The translations under genes and the position numbers were made by a program. The notes below the pieces were generated by a model that was not told the DNA's origin, did not search any database, and saw only the letters and a program-made list of their open reading frames with translations. DNA of 64,000 nucleotides. It comes from Rhodospirillales bacterium. GTDB lineage: Bacteria; Pseudomonadota; Alphaproteobacteria; Rhodospirillales; WMHbin7. Location: NCBI GenBank assembly GCA_016214125.1, contig JACRPC010000010.1, forward strand, positions 1-64,000, written 5' to 3'. Of this stretch, positions 26,299 through 35,337 are shown piece by piece; the first letter of the stretch is position 1, and every line of letters begins with the position of its first letter.

Positions 26299-27186
26299 TT
26301 AGTTCTTTCGCTCGACGACGAAGCGCACGCAGTCGCGCAACAGATCGGCGGTGGGACCGAAAGAATCAAGGTGCCCGATCGCCTGATCGACCAGGGCCTG
26401 GGCCTGGGCGCGGGCGCGTTCGACCCCCAGAAGCGAAACGAAGGTGGCCTTGCCGGCCGCCATGTCCTTGCCGGTCTTCTTGCCCATCTGCTCGGTCGAG
26501 GATTCGACATCCAAGAGATCGTCGGCGATCTGGAAGGCCAGGCCGAGATCGCGGGCGTAGGCATCCAAGAGCTGGCGCTGCTGGATGGGCGCCTTGCCCA
26601 GGATCGGCCCCGCTGCGCAGGAAAAGGCGAACAGCTTGCCGGTCTTCAGGCTTTGCAGCCGCGTCACTTCCATCATGTCCATGGCGCGGCTGGCGGCCAG
26701 CATGTCGATCATCTGCCCCCCCACCATGCCGTGATGGCCGGCGGCCTGCGCCAATTCGCCCACCAGCTCGACCCGCACCTGCGGATCGGCGTGGGTGGCA
26801 GGACCGGCCAAAACCTCGAAGGCCTTAGTGAGCAGGGCGTCGCCGGCCAGGATGGCGGTCGCCTCGTCGAACTTCTTGTGGCAGGTGGGCTGGCCGCGCC
26901 GCAGATCGTCGTTGTCCATCGCCGGTAGGTCATCATGCACCAGCGAATAGCAATGGACGAATTCGATGGCGGCCGCCACCCGCGCCGCCGAGGAGGCGCC
27001 GACGCGAAAGAGGCCGGCGGTGGTCAGGACCAGAAAAGGGCGCAGGCGCTTGCCGCCATTCAGGCAGGCGTAGCGCATGGCTTCGGTCACCCGCGCCTCG
27101 GGCAGATCGGTGCTGGGCAACAGGCGATCGATCTGCTCGACGACGACCGCTTGCGCTTCGTTCAAGGCTTCTTCCAGACGACTCAT
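26299..27186 (-). CDS. ispA: Farnesyl diphosphate synthase (short-chain polyprenyl synthase)
   Basis: This 295-residue all-helical enzyme builds farnesyl diphosphate from IPP and DMAPP/GPP. It has [11 protein letters not shown], the first aspartate motif [15 protein letters not shown], and the second in [13 protein letters not shown] with the downstream GKKTGKD. The ATG at 27186 ([12 protein letters not shown]) is preferred; a TTG three codons earlier is possible. It lies 15 nt after xseB and one base before dxs, the classical alphaproteobacterial arrangement. Confidence 0.94.
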   Translation of the reverse strand: MSRLEEALNEAQAVVVEQIDRLLPSTDLPEARVTEAMRYACLNGGKRLRPFLVLTTAGLFRVGASSAARVAAAIEFVHCYSLVHDDLPAMDNDDLRRGQPTCHKKFDEATAILAGDALLTKAFEVLAGPATHADPQVRVELVGELAQAAGHHGMVGGQMIDMLAASRAMDMMEVTRLQSLKTGKLFAFSCAAGPILGKAPIQQRQLLDAYARDLGLAFQIADDLLDVESSTEQMGKKTGKDMAAGKATFVSLLGVERARAQAQALVDQAIGHLDSFGPTADLLRDCVRFVVERKN

Positions 27187-27201
27187 GCGACCCAATTTCC
27201 C

Positions 27202-27447
27202 TCAACCGACATCCAGGGGCTCGGTGGCGGGCTGCCCGCCCGGTCCCAGCCCGATCCGCTCGACCTTGGCCTTCGCCTCGGCCAGCTTTTGTTCGCAGTG
27301 GCGCTTGAGGCGGGCGCCCTTCTCATAGGCGGCCACCGCCTCGTCGAGCTTGACCTTGCCCGATTCCAAGCCCTTGACGATTTCCTCGAGCTGGGAAAGC
27401 GCGTCTTCGAAGCTCAGACTCTCGATGGCATCCTTGGGCGTCGCCAC
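27202..27447 (-). CDS. xseB: Exodeoxyribonuclease VII small subunit
   Basis: This 81-residue helical protein matches XseB: SLSFEDALSQLEEIVKGLES, then VKLDEAVAAYEKGARLKRHC. With XseA it degrades single-stranded DNA; the large subunit is not in this window. The start chosen is GTG at 27447, with GGGAG 7 nt upstream; the longer open frame adds residues not found in the family. It is first in the xseB-ispA-dxs unit. Confidence 0.92.
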   Translation of the reverse strand: MATPKDAIESLSFEDALSQLEEIVKGLESGKVKLDEAVAAYEKGARLKRHCEQKLAEAKAKVERIGLGPGGQPATEPLDVG

Positions 27448-27563
27448 ACCGATTCTCCCCTTTGAATTCCGGAGTTTACGGGCGCCTGCCGCCCCTGGCA
27501 AGACTTACCCACAGGGCAAAAAAGCGAATCGATTCAACCTTGAAATGACTCGCAATTTCGGCC

Positions 27564-28853
27564 CTAGTCGGCGAACGGATCCTGGACGAGGACGGTGTCC
27601 TCGCGCTCCGGGCTGGTGGAAAAGAGCGCCACCGGCACCCCGATCAGCTCCTCGACATGACGGATGTACTTGACCGCCTCGGCCGGCAAGGCCGCCCAGG
27701 AGCGGGCGCCGCGCGTCGAGCCCTTCCAGCCCGGCAGGGTCTCGTAGACCGGCTTGGCCTTGGCCTGCAGCGAGGCCAGGGCGGGCAGATAATCGTAGCG
27801 CCGCCCGTCGATCTCGTAGGCGGTGCAGATCTTCAGTTCGTCGAAACCGTCCAAGACGTCGAGCTTGGTCAGCGCCAGACCGTGGATGCCGCCCACCTTG
27901 CAGGTCTGGCGGACCAGCACGGCGTCGAACCAGCCGCAGCGGCGAGGCCGACCGGTGACGGTGCCGAATTCGTGGCCGCGCTCGCCGATCAGCCGGCCGA
28001 TGGCGTCGGTGAGTTCGGTGGGAAACGGACCCGAACCGACCCGCGTCGTGTAGGCCTTGCAGATGCCCAGCACATAGCCGACCGCCGACGGCCCCTGGCC
28101 GGAGCCGGTGGCGGCGTTGCCGGCCACCGTGTTGGACGAGGTAACATAGGGATAGGTGCCATGATCGATGTCGAGCAACGCGCCCTGGGCGCCTTCGTAA
28201 AGAATGCGCTTGCCTTTGCGCCGGATCTCGTCGAGGCGAAGCCAGGTGACGTCGGCAAAGGGCAGGATCTTGGGCGCCAGGTCGATAAGCTTGCCCAACA
28301 GTTCGGCCCCGTCGATCAAGGGCGCGCCCAGACCCTTGCGCAGCGCGTTGTGATGGGCGAGCAGGCGCCCGATCTTGCTTTCCAACTCGGCCGGCTGGGC
28401 CAGATCGCAGACCCGGATGGCGCGCCTGGCCACCTTGTCCTCGTAAGCGGGGCCGATGCCACGCCCGGTGGTGCCGATCTTGGCGCCGCCCGCCGCCTCT
28501 TCGCGCAAGCGGTCGAGATCGCCATGCAGCGGCAGGATCAGGGGCGCGTTCTCGGCCAGCTTCAAGATCGCCGGGCTGATGTCGACGCCTTGGCCGCGCA
28601 CCCGGGCGATCTCGTCCAGCAGCGCCCAGGGATCGACCACCACCCCGTTGCCGATGATCGACAGCTTGCCGCGCACGATGCCCGAGGGCAGCAGCGACAA
28701 TTTGTAGGTGACGCCGTTGATCACCAGCGTGTGGCCGGCGTTGTGGCCGCCCTGGAAGCGCACGACGACGTCGGCGCGCTCCGACAGCCAATCGACCACC
28801 TTGCCCTTGCCCTCGTCGCCCCATTGGGCGCCGACCACCGCGACGTTCGCCAT
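27564..28853 (-). CDS. purA: Adenylosuccinate synthetase
   Basis: This 429-residue GTP-dependent enzyme joins IMP and aspartate to adenylosuccinate in AMP synthesis. Signatures are [18 protein letters not shown] at the N-terminus, [27 protein letters not shown] and the C-terminal [12 protein letters not shown]. It lies 13 nt after hisZ on the same strand, a common pair in this class. Confidence 0.96.
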   Translation of the reverse strand: MANVAVVGAQWGDEGKGKVVDWLSERADVVVRFQGGHNAGHTLVINGVTYKLSLLPSGIVRGKLSIIGNGVVVDPWALLDEIARVRGQGVDISPAILKLAENAPLILPLHGDLDRLREEAAGGAKIGTTGRGIGPAYEDKVARRAIRVCDLAQPAELESKIGRLLAHHNALRKGLGAPLIDGAELLGKLIDLAPKILPFADVTWLRLDEIRRKGKRILYEGAQGALLDIDHGTYPYVTSSNTVAGNAATGSGQGPSAVGYVLGICKAYTTRVGSGPFPTELTDAIGRLIGERGHEFGTVTGRPRRCGWFDAVLVRQTCKVGGIHGLALTKLDVLDGFDELKICTAYEIDGRRYDYLPALASLQAKAKPVYETLPGWKGSTRGARSWAALPAEAVKYIRHVEELIGVPVALFSTSPEREDTVLVQDPFAD

Positions 28854-28866
28854 GCTCCGCTATCCT

Positions 28867-30009
28867 TTACAGGGAATGGATGCTGCCGTTGATCAAGAGA
28901 TGCCCGCAGCCCAGGCGCTTGGCCTGATCTTGGGGATCGGCGCCGTCAAGCGCCGCCACCGTCACCCAGCCCTCGGCGCGGAGCAGGCCGGCCTTGGCCG
29001 GATCGGTGCCCGGCGCCAGATAGATCCGCCGAGCGGCCGGTGGCGCCGGCGCGATGCGCAAGATGGTGTCCATGAACAAGGTGACGCCGACCGCCGGCTC
29101 GCCTGGGCCGCCATTGCCGTCGCCGGCCCGATAACGCCCGCCGCGGCCCAATTCGAAGCTCGCCCCCTTGGCGAACAGGGTGAAGGTGACGCCGCTGTGA
29201 TATTCGAAGCCCCGGTTCTCGACCGCGTCGACGGTGAGTTCGAGATCGGGCGCCGGGGCGCGGATCGCCGCCACCACCGCCTGCAACCGCTCAAGTTCGA
29301 CCTTGGCCAGGGGCGGCAGATCGATCGCCGCCAGCTTGGCCAGCGCCGCGTCGGCGGCGCCGCCGGCCTTGATCAAGGCCCGGAACGTTTCGGCGCCGGG
29401 CAGGCCCTTCAAGCGGGCCTCGTCCTTGTGATCGAGAGCATCGCGCACCGCCTGGGCCTTAGCGTCGGCAAGGCCCAGCGCCGCCGTCACCGCCGGCACC
29501 AAGGTGGGAAGGGTAAGATCGACGGAGACTCCGGTCAGGCCCAAGGCGGCCAGGCCCTCGGCGGCGATGCGCACCGCCTCGGCGTCGGCCTGGGCGGAAT
29601 CGGAGCCGATTAGCTCGATGCCGGCCTGGCCGAACTGGCGCTCGGGCCGAAGCTGGCTGCCGGCCACGCGCAGCACTTGGCCGGCATAGCCGAGGCGCAG
29701 CGGCCGGGGTTCGTGGCCCAGCCGCGTCGCCGCGATGCGGGCGATCTGCAGCGTCATGTCGGGCCTGAGCGCCAGCATGCGCCGCGACACCGGGTCCATC
29801 AGGCGGAAGCTGTGCGGCCCCATGGCGGCGCCGCCCCCGCCCAACAGGCTTTCCTCGAATTCGATCAGGGGCGGTTTGACCCGCTGGTAGCCGTGCGATT
29901 CGAAAACGCCCATGAGCTTGCTCACCGCGCCGGCCTCGATGGCGGCGTCGGGCGGCAGAATGTCACGAAGGCCGGCGGGCAGAAGCGCCCGGGCGGCGGC
30001 GTCGGTCAT
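28867..30009 (-). CDS. hisZ: ATP phosphoribosyltransferase regulatory subunit
   Basis: This 380-residue HisS-paralogue resembles the class II aminoacyl-tRNA synthetase core but lacks the anticodon-binding domain. Visible are LPAGLRDILPPDA, RLMDPVSRRMLALRPDMTLQ, RLGYAGQVLRVAGSQLRPER and the motif 3-like ASFELGRGGRYRAGDG. It activates short-form HisG in histidine synthesis; HisG is elsewhere. It is divergent from the sensor kinase across 63 nt and upstream of purA. Confidence 0.9.
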   Translation of the reverse strand: MTDAAARALLPAGLRDILPPDAAIEAGAVSKLMGVFESHGYQRVKPPLIEFEESLLGGGGAAMGPHSFRLMDPVSRRMLALRPDMTLQIARIAATRLGHEPRPLRLGYAGQVLRVAGSQLRPERQFGQAGIELIGSDSAQADAEAVRIAAEGLAALGLTGVSVDLTLPTLVPAVTAALGLADAKAQAVRDALDHKDEARLKGLPGAETFRALIKAGGAADAALAKLAAIDLPPLAKVELERLQAVVAAIRAPAPDLELTVDAVENRGFEYHSGVTFTLFAKGASFELGRGGRYRAGDGNGGPGEPAVGVTLFMDTILRIAPAPPAARRIYLAPGTDPAKAGLLRAEGWVTVAALDGADPQDQAKRLGCGHLLINGSIHSL

Positions 30010-30072
30010 GGCCGGAACCCCTTATTCGGTCCGGGATTTAGTACCCGGTTTGGCGCTTGGGGGCAATCGGAT

Positions 30073-32208
30073 ATGGGATGCCGGGACCGGCAAATCGCCC
30101 TCGCCGACGCGGGCGGGCTGTGCTATCCCTTGCCCGCGAATGATGGCAATGAATCCAAACTCTTGAGCGGCAAACGATACCTTTTCTGGCGGGCGGCAAC
30201 CATCGGCCTGGCGATTCTGGCCGGGGCCTATGGCGCCGCGCTTCATTTGCGCGACCTGGCGCTGACGCGGGCCGAGATCAATCTGCGCAATCTGGGCCAT
30301 GCCATTGCCGGCCAGACCGAAGCGACGATGGCCGGGATCGAATTCGCCCTCAAGGGCGTTCGCGAACGGATCGAAGCCAATCCCTTACAGACTCCGGAAA
30401 GCCTGACGACGATTCTGACCAGCGAGCGCGCCAACGTGCCCTTCCTGCGCAGCATGACCCTGATTGGCGCCGACGGGATCATGCGCTTTCTCGCTAACCT
30501 GCCGATGCCGTCGCCGCCTTCGGATTTCAACGACCGGGCCTGGTTCATGGACGTGCGCGACAATCCCGGACGGCATTTCCGCATCGGCGAACCGGTGAAA
30601 AGCCGGGTGACCGGACTTTGGTTGGTTCCCCTCATTCTTCGCCTCGACGACCGGCGGGGCCAGTTCGCCGGCACCCTGGTGGGCGCCCTCGACCCGGCCT
30701 TCTTTGAAAAAAAATTCATGGACTTCAATCTGGGCCCGGGCGCGGCGATCGCGCTGCAACGCAAAGACAGCATGCTGCTGGCCCGCCAGCCCTTCGACGA
30801 AACCACGATCGGGCAAGTCTTTCCCAAAGGACCGATCTATCAGGCGGTGAAGGACGGCGCGGACGGCTTCGTGCGCGCCACCAGCGCCATCGACGGCCAG
30901 AAGCGCCTGATCAGCGGCACCCATGTCGGGACCTATCCGCTCTATGTGGCGATCTCGGTCACCGAGGACGCCGCCCTGGCCGGCTGGCGCGTCCAGGGGG
31001 CCATCGTCGGGCTGGCGGCCTTCCTGCTCTTGCTCCTGGTCGCGGTGCTGACCCGCTCCTCGCTCCACCTGCAAGCCGAGGCCGAGGCCCGCCAGGAGAC
31101 CGTCCGGCGCCTGGACGAAACGGTGCGCGAGCTGTCGGAAAGCGAGCGGGTCTTGCAACAGGCCCAGGACGTGGCAGATCTCGGCTATTACGTCTACGAC
31201 GTCGAGACCGACCGCTGGACCAGCTCGCCGATCCTCGACCGCATTTTCGGTATCGACGCCGATTACCCGCGCGACGCTCAAGGCTGGATCGATCTGGTGG
31301 CGCCGGAAAACCGCCCGGCGATGCGCGACTATCTGACCCATCTTCTGGCAACCAAGGCCGGCTTCGACCGCGAATACGAGATTGTCCGCAAAGCCGACGG
31401 CGCCCGGCGCTGGGTGCATGGGCTGGGCCGATTGGAGGGCGGCGCGCCCGGCCAGCCCTTGCGCCTGTTGGGCACCGTCCGCGACATCACCCTTGCGCGC
31501 GAGCGGGAAGATGAAATCCGCCGCTCGAACGCCGAACTCGAGCAATTCGCCTACATCGCCAGCCACGATTTGCGCGAACCCTTGCGCACCATCTCGAGTT
31601 TCGTGGCGCTCTTGGAGCGGCGCTACGCCGACCGGCTCGACGCCGAGGGCCGCGACTTCATTCGTTTCGCCAAGGACGGCGCCGAGCGCCTGGACCATCT
31701 GGTGCTCGACCTTCTCGACTATTCGCGTATCGGCCGCAGCGCCCAGCCCTTGGCGCCGGTCGCCCTGGCCGAGATCGTGGCCGCCGCCCGGCAGAATCTG
31801 GCCGAGCCCTTGATCCAGGCCGGGGTGCAATTGATCGTCGCCGACGATCTGCCGATCCTGCGCGCCCGCAAGGACGAGATGGTGCGGCTTTTCCAGAATC
31901 TGATCGACAACGCGATCAAATACCGCGCCGCCGACCGGCCCTGCCGGATCGAAATCCGCGCCCGGCGCGAGGCCAATGTCTGGCGCATCGAGGTCGCCGA
32001 CACCGGCATCGGCATCAAGACCGAGTATTTCGGCCGCATCTTCCGCATTTTCCAGCGCCTGCACCCGATCGACGCCTATGGCGGCGGCTCGGGCATCGGC
32101 TTGGCGATCTGCGACAAGATCGTCAAGAGCCATGGCGGGCGGATCGGCGTCGAATCGGACGGCGCCAACGGCACCACCTTTTTCTTCACCCTGCCGGCGG
32201 CGGATTAA
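30073..32208 (+). CDS. Sensor histidine kinase with Cache-type sensor and PAS domain
   Basis: This 711-residue membrane kinase has a transmembrane helix near residues 37-55, a large periplasmic dCache-like region to about 305, a second membrane helix near 315-335, and one PAS/PAC domain (about 360-480). The phytochrome-class HisKA carries His498 in YIASHDLREPLRTI. The ATP-binding domain has NLIDNAIKYR, VADTGIGI and GGGSGIGLAI. No receiver domain is present. The start is uncertain: ATG 30073, or a TTG near 30163 just before the first helix. It lies 159 nt upstream of kaiC in the same orientation and is a plausible input or output kinase for that module. Confidence 0.85.
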   Translation: MGCRDRQIALADAGGLCYPLPANDGNESKLLSGKRYLFWRAATIGLAILAGAYGAALHLRDLALTRAEINLRNLGHAIAGQTEATMAGIEFALKGVRERIEANPLQTPESLTTILTSERANVPFLRSMTLIGADGIMRFLANLPMPSPPSDFNDRAWFMDVRDNPGRHFRIGEPVKSRVTGLWLVPLILRLDDRRGQFAGTLVGALDPAFFEKKFMDFNLGPGAAIALQRKDSMLLARQPFDETTIGQVFPKGPIYQAVKDGADGFVRATSAIDGQKRLISGTHVGTYPLYVAISVTEDAALAGWRVQGAIVGLAAFLLLLLVAVLTRSSLHLQAEAEARQETVRRLDETVRELSESERVLQQAQDVADLGYYVYDVETDRWTSSPILDRIFGIDADYPRDAQGWIDLVAPENRPAMRDYLTHLLATKAGFDREYEIVRKADGARRWVHGLGRLEGGAPGQPLRLLGTVRDITLAREREDEIRRSNAELEQFAYIASHDLREPLRTISSFVALLERRYADRLDAEGRDFIRFAKDGAERLDHLVLDLLDYSRIGRSAQPLAPVALAEIVAAARQNLAEPLIQAGVQLIVADDLPILRARKDEMVRLFQNLIDNAIKYRAADRPCRIEIRARREANVWRIEVADTGIGIKTEYFGRIFRIFQRLHPIDAYGGGSGIGLAICDKIVKSHGGRIGVESDGANGTTFFFTLPAAD

Positions 32209-32367
32209 AGGGCTAGAAAAAGGAACTGGGCGTTGTCTGCCCATTTTCATGACATTTTTTTCGAATCTCACCTCCTTTACTCAACAATTGTCAGAAATAT
32301 TAATTAGGAATTCTTCCAAATCAGAATTATTCTACCTGGCCGGGACCCTTGCATTATTGAGGAAACG

Positions 32368-34143
32368 ATGACGGCCCAAAGAAAACGAAAAGAACCGTCA
32401 GCGACGATCCGCCCAAGCGGCATCGCCAAATGCCCAACCGGCATCGCCGGCTTCGACACCATCACCAAAGGCGGCTTGCCGCGCGACGCGGTGACGCTCG
32501 TCCTGGGCGGCCCGGGCAGCGGCAAGACCCTGTTCGCGCTGGAGTTCCTTGCTCATGGGGCCGGGCAGTTCGACGAGCCGGGCCTGTTCGTCGCCTTCGA
32601 GGAAAAGACCGACAAGATTCTGGCCAACGCCGCCGGATTCGGCTGGGGCCTTCCCGGGCTGGTGAAGGCCAACAAGCTGCGCTTCTTCGATGCCCGCCTG
32701 TCGCCCGACACCGTCCATGCCGGCGAATTCGATCTGGCCGGCATGCTGGCGATGCTGGGCAGTATGGCCAAGACGATCGGCGCCAAGCGGATCGTCTTCG
32801 ACGCGCTCGACATCTTTCTCGACTGGCTGGGCGATCCCGCTCTCCAGCGCAAGGAGATGTGGCGCCTGAACGCCTGGATGGAAGAGAGCGGCCTGGCGGC
32901 GGTCGTCACCTTGAAGATGGACAGCCGGAACGAGGAACGCATCCCGGAGCATTACGGCTGGATGCAGTTCATGACCGACACCGTGGTGCTGTTGCGCCAG
33001 GAAATGGCGCGGCACATGTCGGAACGGCTGCTCAAGGTGCTGAAATACCGCGGCTCGGACCACATCAACAGCAACTGCGCCCTGGTGATCGCCGAAGACG
33101 GCCTGCATGTGGCCGAACTGCACACCTTCGACACCTTGCCCAAACCCTCGACGGCGCGGGTCAGTTCGGGGGTCGCGCGGCTCGATCACATGCTGGGCGG
33201 CGGTTACATGCGCGGCTCGGGCATTCTGGTGACCGGCTCGCCCGGCACCGCCAAGACCACCCTGTGCGCCAGCTTCGCCGACGCCGCCTGCCAGCGCGGC
33301 GAAAAGGTGGTCTATTTCGCCTTCGACGAGACCGGGCCCGAGATCGTGCGCAACATGACCTCGATCGGCATGAATCTGGGCCGGCACGTCAAATCGGGCC
33401 GGCTGGAGTTCCGCAACCTGCACAGCCGGTTCCTCAATCCCGAGGAGACCTATGTCTGCTTCATCAAGGAATTGCGGGAGACCCACGCCACCTGCCTGAT
33501 CATCGATCCGCTTTCCTCGGTGGGAACCGACGTCAGCACCGTGTCGCTGATGGCCAAGCGCCTGCTCTATTCCGCCAAGGCCAAGGGGGTGACGTCGGTG
33601 TGGACCAGTCTTTTGGACGACGTGCGGACCAACATCGACGAATCCTCGTCGGCCGGCGTGTCGACCTGCGCCGACACTTGGATCCATCTCAATTACGAGG
33701 TCTTGAACGGCGAGCGCAACCGGGCGCTCACCATCGTCAAGTCGCGCGGCATGGCGCATTCCAACCAGGTGCGCGAGTTGATTCTTTCCGACCGGGGCGT
33801 CACCCTGGCCGACGTCTACGCCGCCTCGGGCGCCGTGCTGATGGGATCGGCGCGCTTCCAACGCGAAGAGGCCGACCGGGCCGAGGAGGAATTGAAACGG
33901 GCCGAATTCGATCGCCGGCAGCGCCAGTTGGAGGCCGACATCGCCGGCCTGAAGCGGGAGGTGGAGATGAAACTTGAGGACGCGGCGATCCTCAAGCAGG
34001 CGGAGACCCTGCGCTGGAAAGGCAAGGAGCAATTCGCCTCGGTGAGCCTGGCCTATCGCGGCGCCGATGACGACCCGGCGCTCCCGCCGGCGGCGAAGCC
34101 GCCGCGCAAGGGGGCGAGCGGCAAAAGGAGGCCACCGCGATGA
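32368..34143 (+). CDS. kaiC: KaiC-like double RecA-type ATPase
   Basis: This 591-residue protein has two KaiC domains. CI has Walker A GGPGSGKT (47-54), the catalytic pair Glu78-Glu79 and Walker B RIVFDAL. CII has Walker A GSPGTAKT (290-297) and Asp320-Glu321 in place of the usual Glu-Glu. The CII phosphorylation dyad is kept as Ser432-Thr433 (GVSTCADT). After the core, residues ~495-550 form a charged coiled coil and a basic tail, unlike the short cyanobacterial tail. KaiC proteins autophosphorylate in timing or stress signalling. RBS GAGGAAAC precedes the ATG. The kaiB start overlaps its stop. Confidence 0.93.
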   Translation: MTAQRKRKEPSATIRPSGIAKCPTGIAGFDTITKGGLPRDAVTLVLGGPGSGKTLFALEFLAHGAGQFDEPGLFVAFEEKTDKILANAAGFGWGLPGLVKANKLRFFDARLSPDTVHAGEFDLAGMLAMLGSMAKTIGAKRIVFDALDIFLDWLGDPALQRKEMWRLNAWMEESGLAAVVTLKMDSRNEERIPEHYGWMQFMTDTVVLLRQEMARHMSERLLKVLKYRGSDHINSNCALVIAEDGLHVAELHTFDTLPKPSTARVSSGVARLDHMLGGGYMRGSGILVTGSPGTAKTTLCASFADAACQRGEKVVYFAFDETGPEIVRNMTSIGMNLGRHVKSGRLEFRNLHSRFLNPEETYVCFIKELRETHATCLIIDPLSSVGTDVSTVSLMAKRLLYSAKAKGVTSVWTSLLDDVRTNIDESSSAGVSTCADTWIHLNYEVLNGERNRALTIVKSRGMAHSNQVRELILSDRGVTLADVYAASGAVLMGSARFQREEADRAEEELKRAEFDRRQRQLEADIAGLKREVEMKLEDAAILKQAETLRWKGKEQFASVSLAYRGADDDPALPPAAKPPRKGASGKRRPPR

Positions 34144-34433
34144 GCGCCAAGGGTGCGAAGATGGTGCTTCGGCTGTACATCGCCGGGCATTCGCCCAATT
34201 CGGTGGTGGCGCTGGCCAATCTCGACTGGCTGCGCCGCGCCCATTTCCAGGACGCCACCGTCGACATCGTCGACATCCTACGCGAACCCGAGCGGGCGAT
34301 GGCCGATCGGGTGATCACCGCCCCGGCCCTGTTCAAGGTGGCGCCCAGCCCGCCAAGGATGTTGCTGGGCAATCTCAGCGATGCGACGAAAGTGTTGCAG
34401 GGGCTGGGCTTGACCGCTCATGGCGCGCTCTAA
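34140..34433 (+). CDS. kaiB: KaiB-like protein
   Basis: This 97-residue thioredoxin-fold protein shows the KaiB pattern: LRLYIAGHSPNSVVALANL, then VDIVDILREPERAMADRVIT, and PALFKVAPSPPRMLLGNLSD. KaiB is a fold-switching partner that binds the KaiC CI ring. The ATG overlaps the kaiC stop by 4 nt, with AAGGAGG about 8 nt upstream inside kaiC. Its end overlaps the next kinase by 14 nt. KaiA is absent, as is usual outside cyanobacteria. Confidence 0.92.
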   Translation: MSAKGAKMVLRLYIAGHSPNSVVALANLDWLRRAHFQDATVDIVDILREPERAMADRVITAPALFKVAPSPPRMLLGNLSDATKVLQGLGLTAHGAL

Positions 34434-35337
34434 GCCGGCCCTTCCCGCGGACGATCCGGGGGACGTCGATCTCGTCGAACTGGTCGCGCGGCTGGCCGAG
34501 GCCGAGCGGGCGATCCGCGTGGCGACCGGCGGCGAAATCGACGCCGTCCTGCTGCCCGGCGCCGTCACCCCCTTCCTGCTCCGCGACGCCCAAGAGGCGC
34601 TGCTGCGCGCCAAGAACGAGGCCGAACTGGCCAACCGCGCCAAATCGGAGTTCCTGGCGGCGATGAGCCATGAGTTGCGCACCCCCCTAAACGCCATCCT
34701 GGGCTTTTCCGAAGCGATGCTGTCGGGGGTGTTGGGCGACATCGCCAACGCGCGCCACCGCGGCTACATCGCCGACATTTTCGAATCGGGCCGTCATTTG
34801 CTGGGGCTGGTCAACGACATCCTCGACATCGCGACCATCGAGGCCGGCAAGCTGGGCATGCACGCCGAGGAATGCGCGCTGCCCGAGATCGTGGCCGCCG
34901 CCTTGCTGCTGGTCGAGCGACGCGCCCAGGGAAGCGGGGTCCGGATCGATTCCCGGATTGCCGAGCCGCTGCCGCGCCTGTTCGTCGACCGGCGCCGCGT
35001 CAAGCAGGTGCTGGTCAACCTGCTGTCCAACGCCGTGAAGTTCACCCCGCGCGGCGGAACGGTTTCGGTTTCGGCCGCGCGCACGCCGGATGGCGGTCTG
35101 ACCCTTGCCGTGGCCGATGACGGCATCGGCATGGACGCCGAGGAATTGGCCCTGGCGCTGGCGCCCTTCGGCCAATCGGGCGATCCGTATGTGCGGACCG
35201 TCGAAGGCAGCGGCCTGGGCCTGCCCTTGAGCCAGGGCCTGATGGCGGCGCACGAAGGCACCTTGGAAATCGTCAGCACGAAAGGCGTGGGCACCACGGT
35301 GACCGCCTACTTCCCCAAGGACCGAGTGGTCGGCTAG
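34420..35337 (+). CDS. Small soluble histidine kinase linked to KaiBC
   Basis: This 305-residue cytoplasmic kinase has no membrane segment or recognised sensor domain. About 75 N-terminal residues (coiled-coil-like, AEAERAIRV and AQEALLRAKNEAELANRAKS) precede HisKA with His84 in [13 protein letters not shown]. The ATPase domain follows, with [19 protein letters not shown] and GSGLGLPLS. It overlaps kaiB by 14 nt, so it is probably translationally coupled and a direct KaiC/KaiB-responsive output. Its kinase core closely resembles those of the kinases at 45.7 and 48.4 kb. The stop overlaps the convergent cyclase gene by 4 nt. Confidence 0.88.
   Translation: MARSKPALPADDPGDVDLVELVARLAEAERAIRVATGGEIDAVLLPGAVTPFLLRDAQEALLRAKNEAELANRAKSEFLAAMSHELRTPLNAILGFSEAMLSGVLGDIANARHRGYIADIFESGRHLLGLVNDILDIATIEAGKLGMHAEECALPEIVAAALLLVERRAQGSGVRIDSRIAEPLPRLFVDRRRVKQVLVNLLSNAVKFTPRGGTVSVSAARTPDGGLTLAVADDGIGMDAEELALALAPFGQSGDPYVRTVEGSGLGLPLSQGLMAAHEGTLEIVSTKGVGTTVTAYFPKDRVVG

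Noticed and set aside
26298-26564. Long N-terminal extension of dxs
   Set aside because: The extra codons overlap ispA in another frame and have no Dxs similarity; the ATG at 26297 gives a normal-length enzyme.
32336-32358. Sigma-54-like TGGC...TTGCA before kaiC
   Set aside because: Spacing between the GG and GC elements is one base too long for a sigma-54 promoter and the -24 element lacks the ACG extension.
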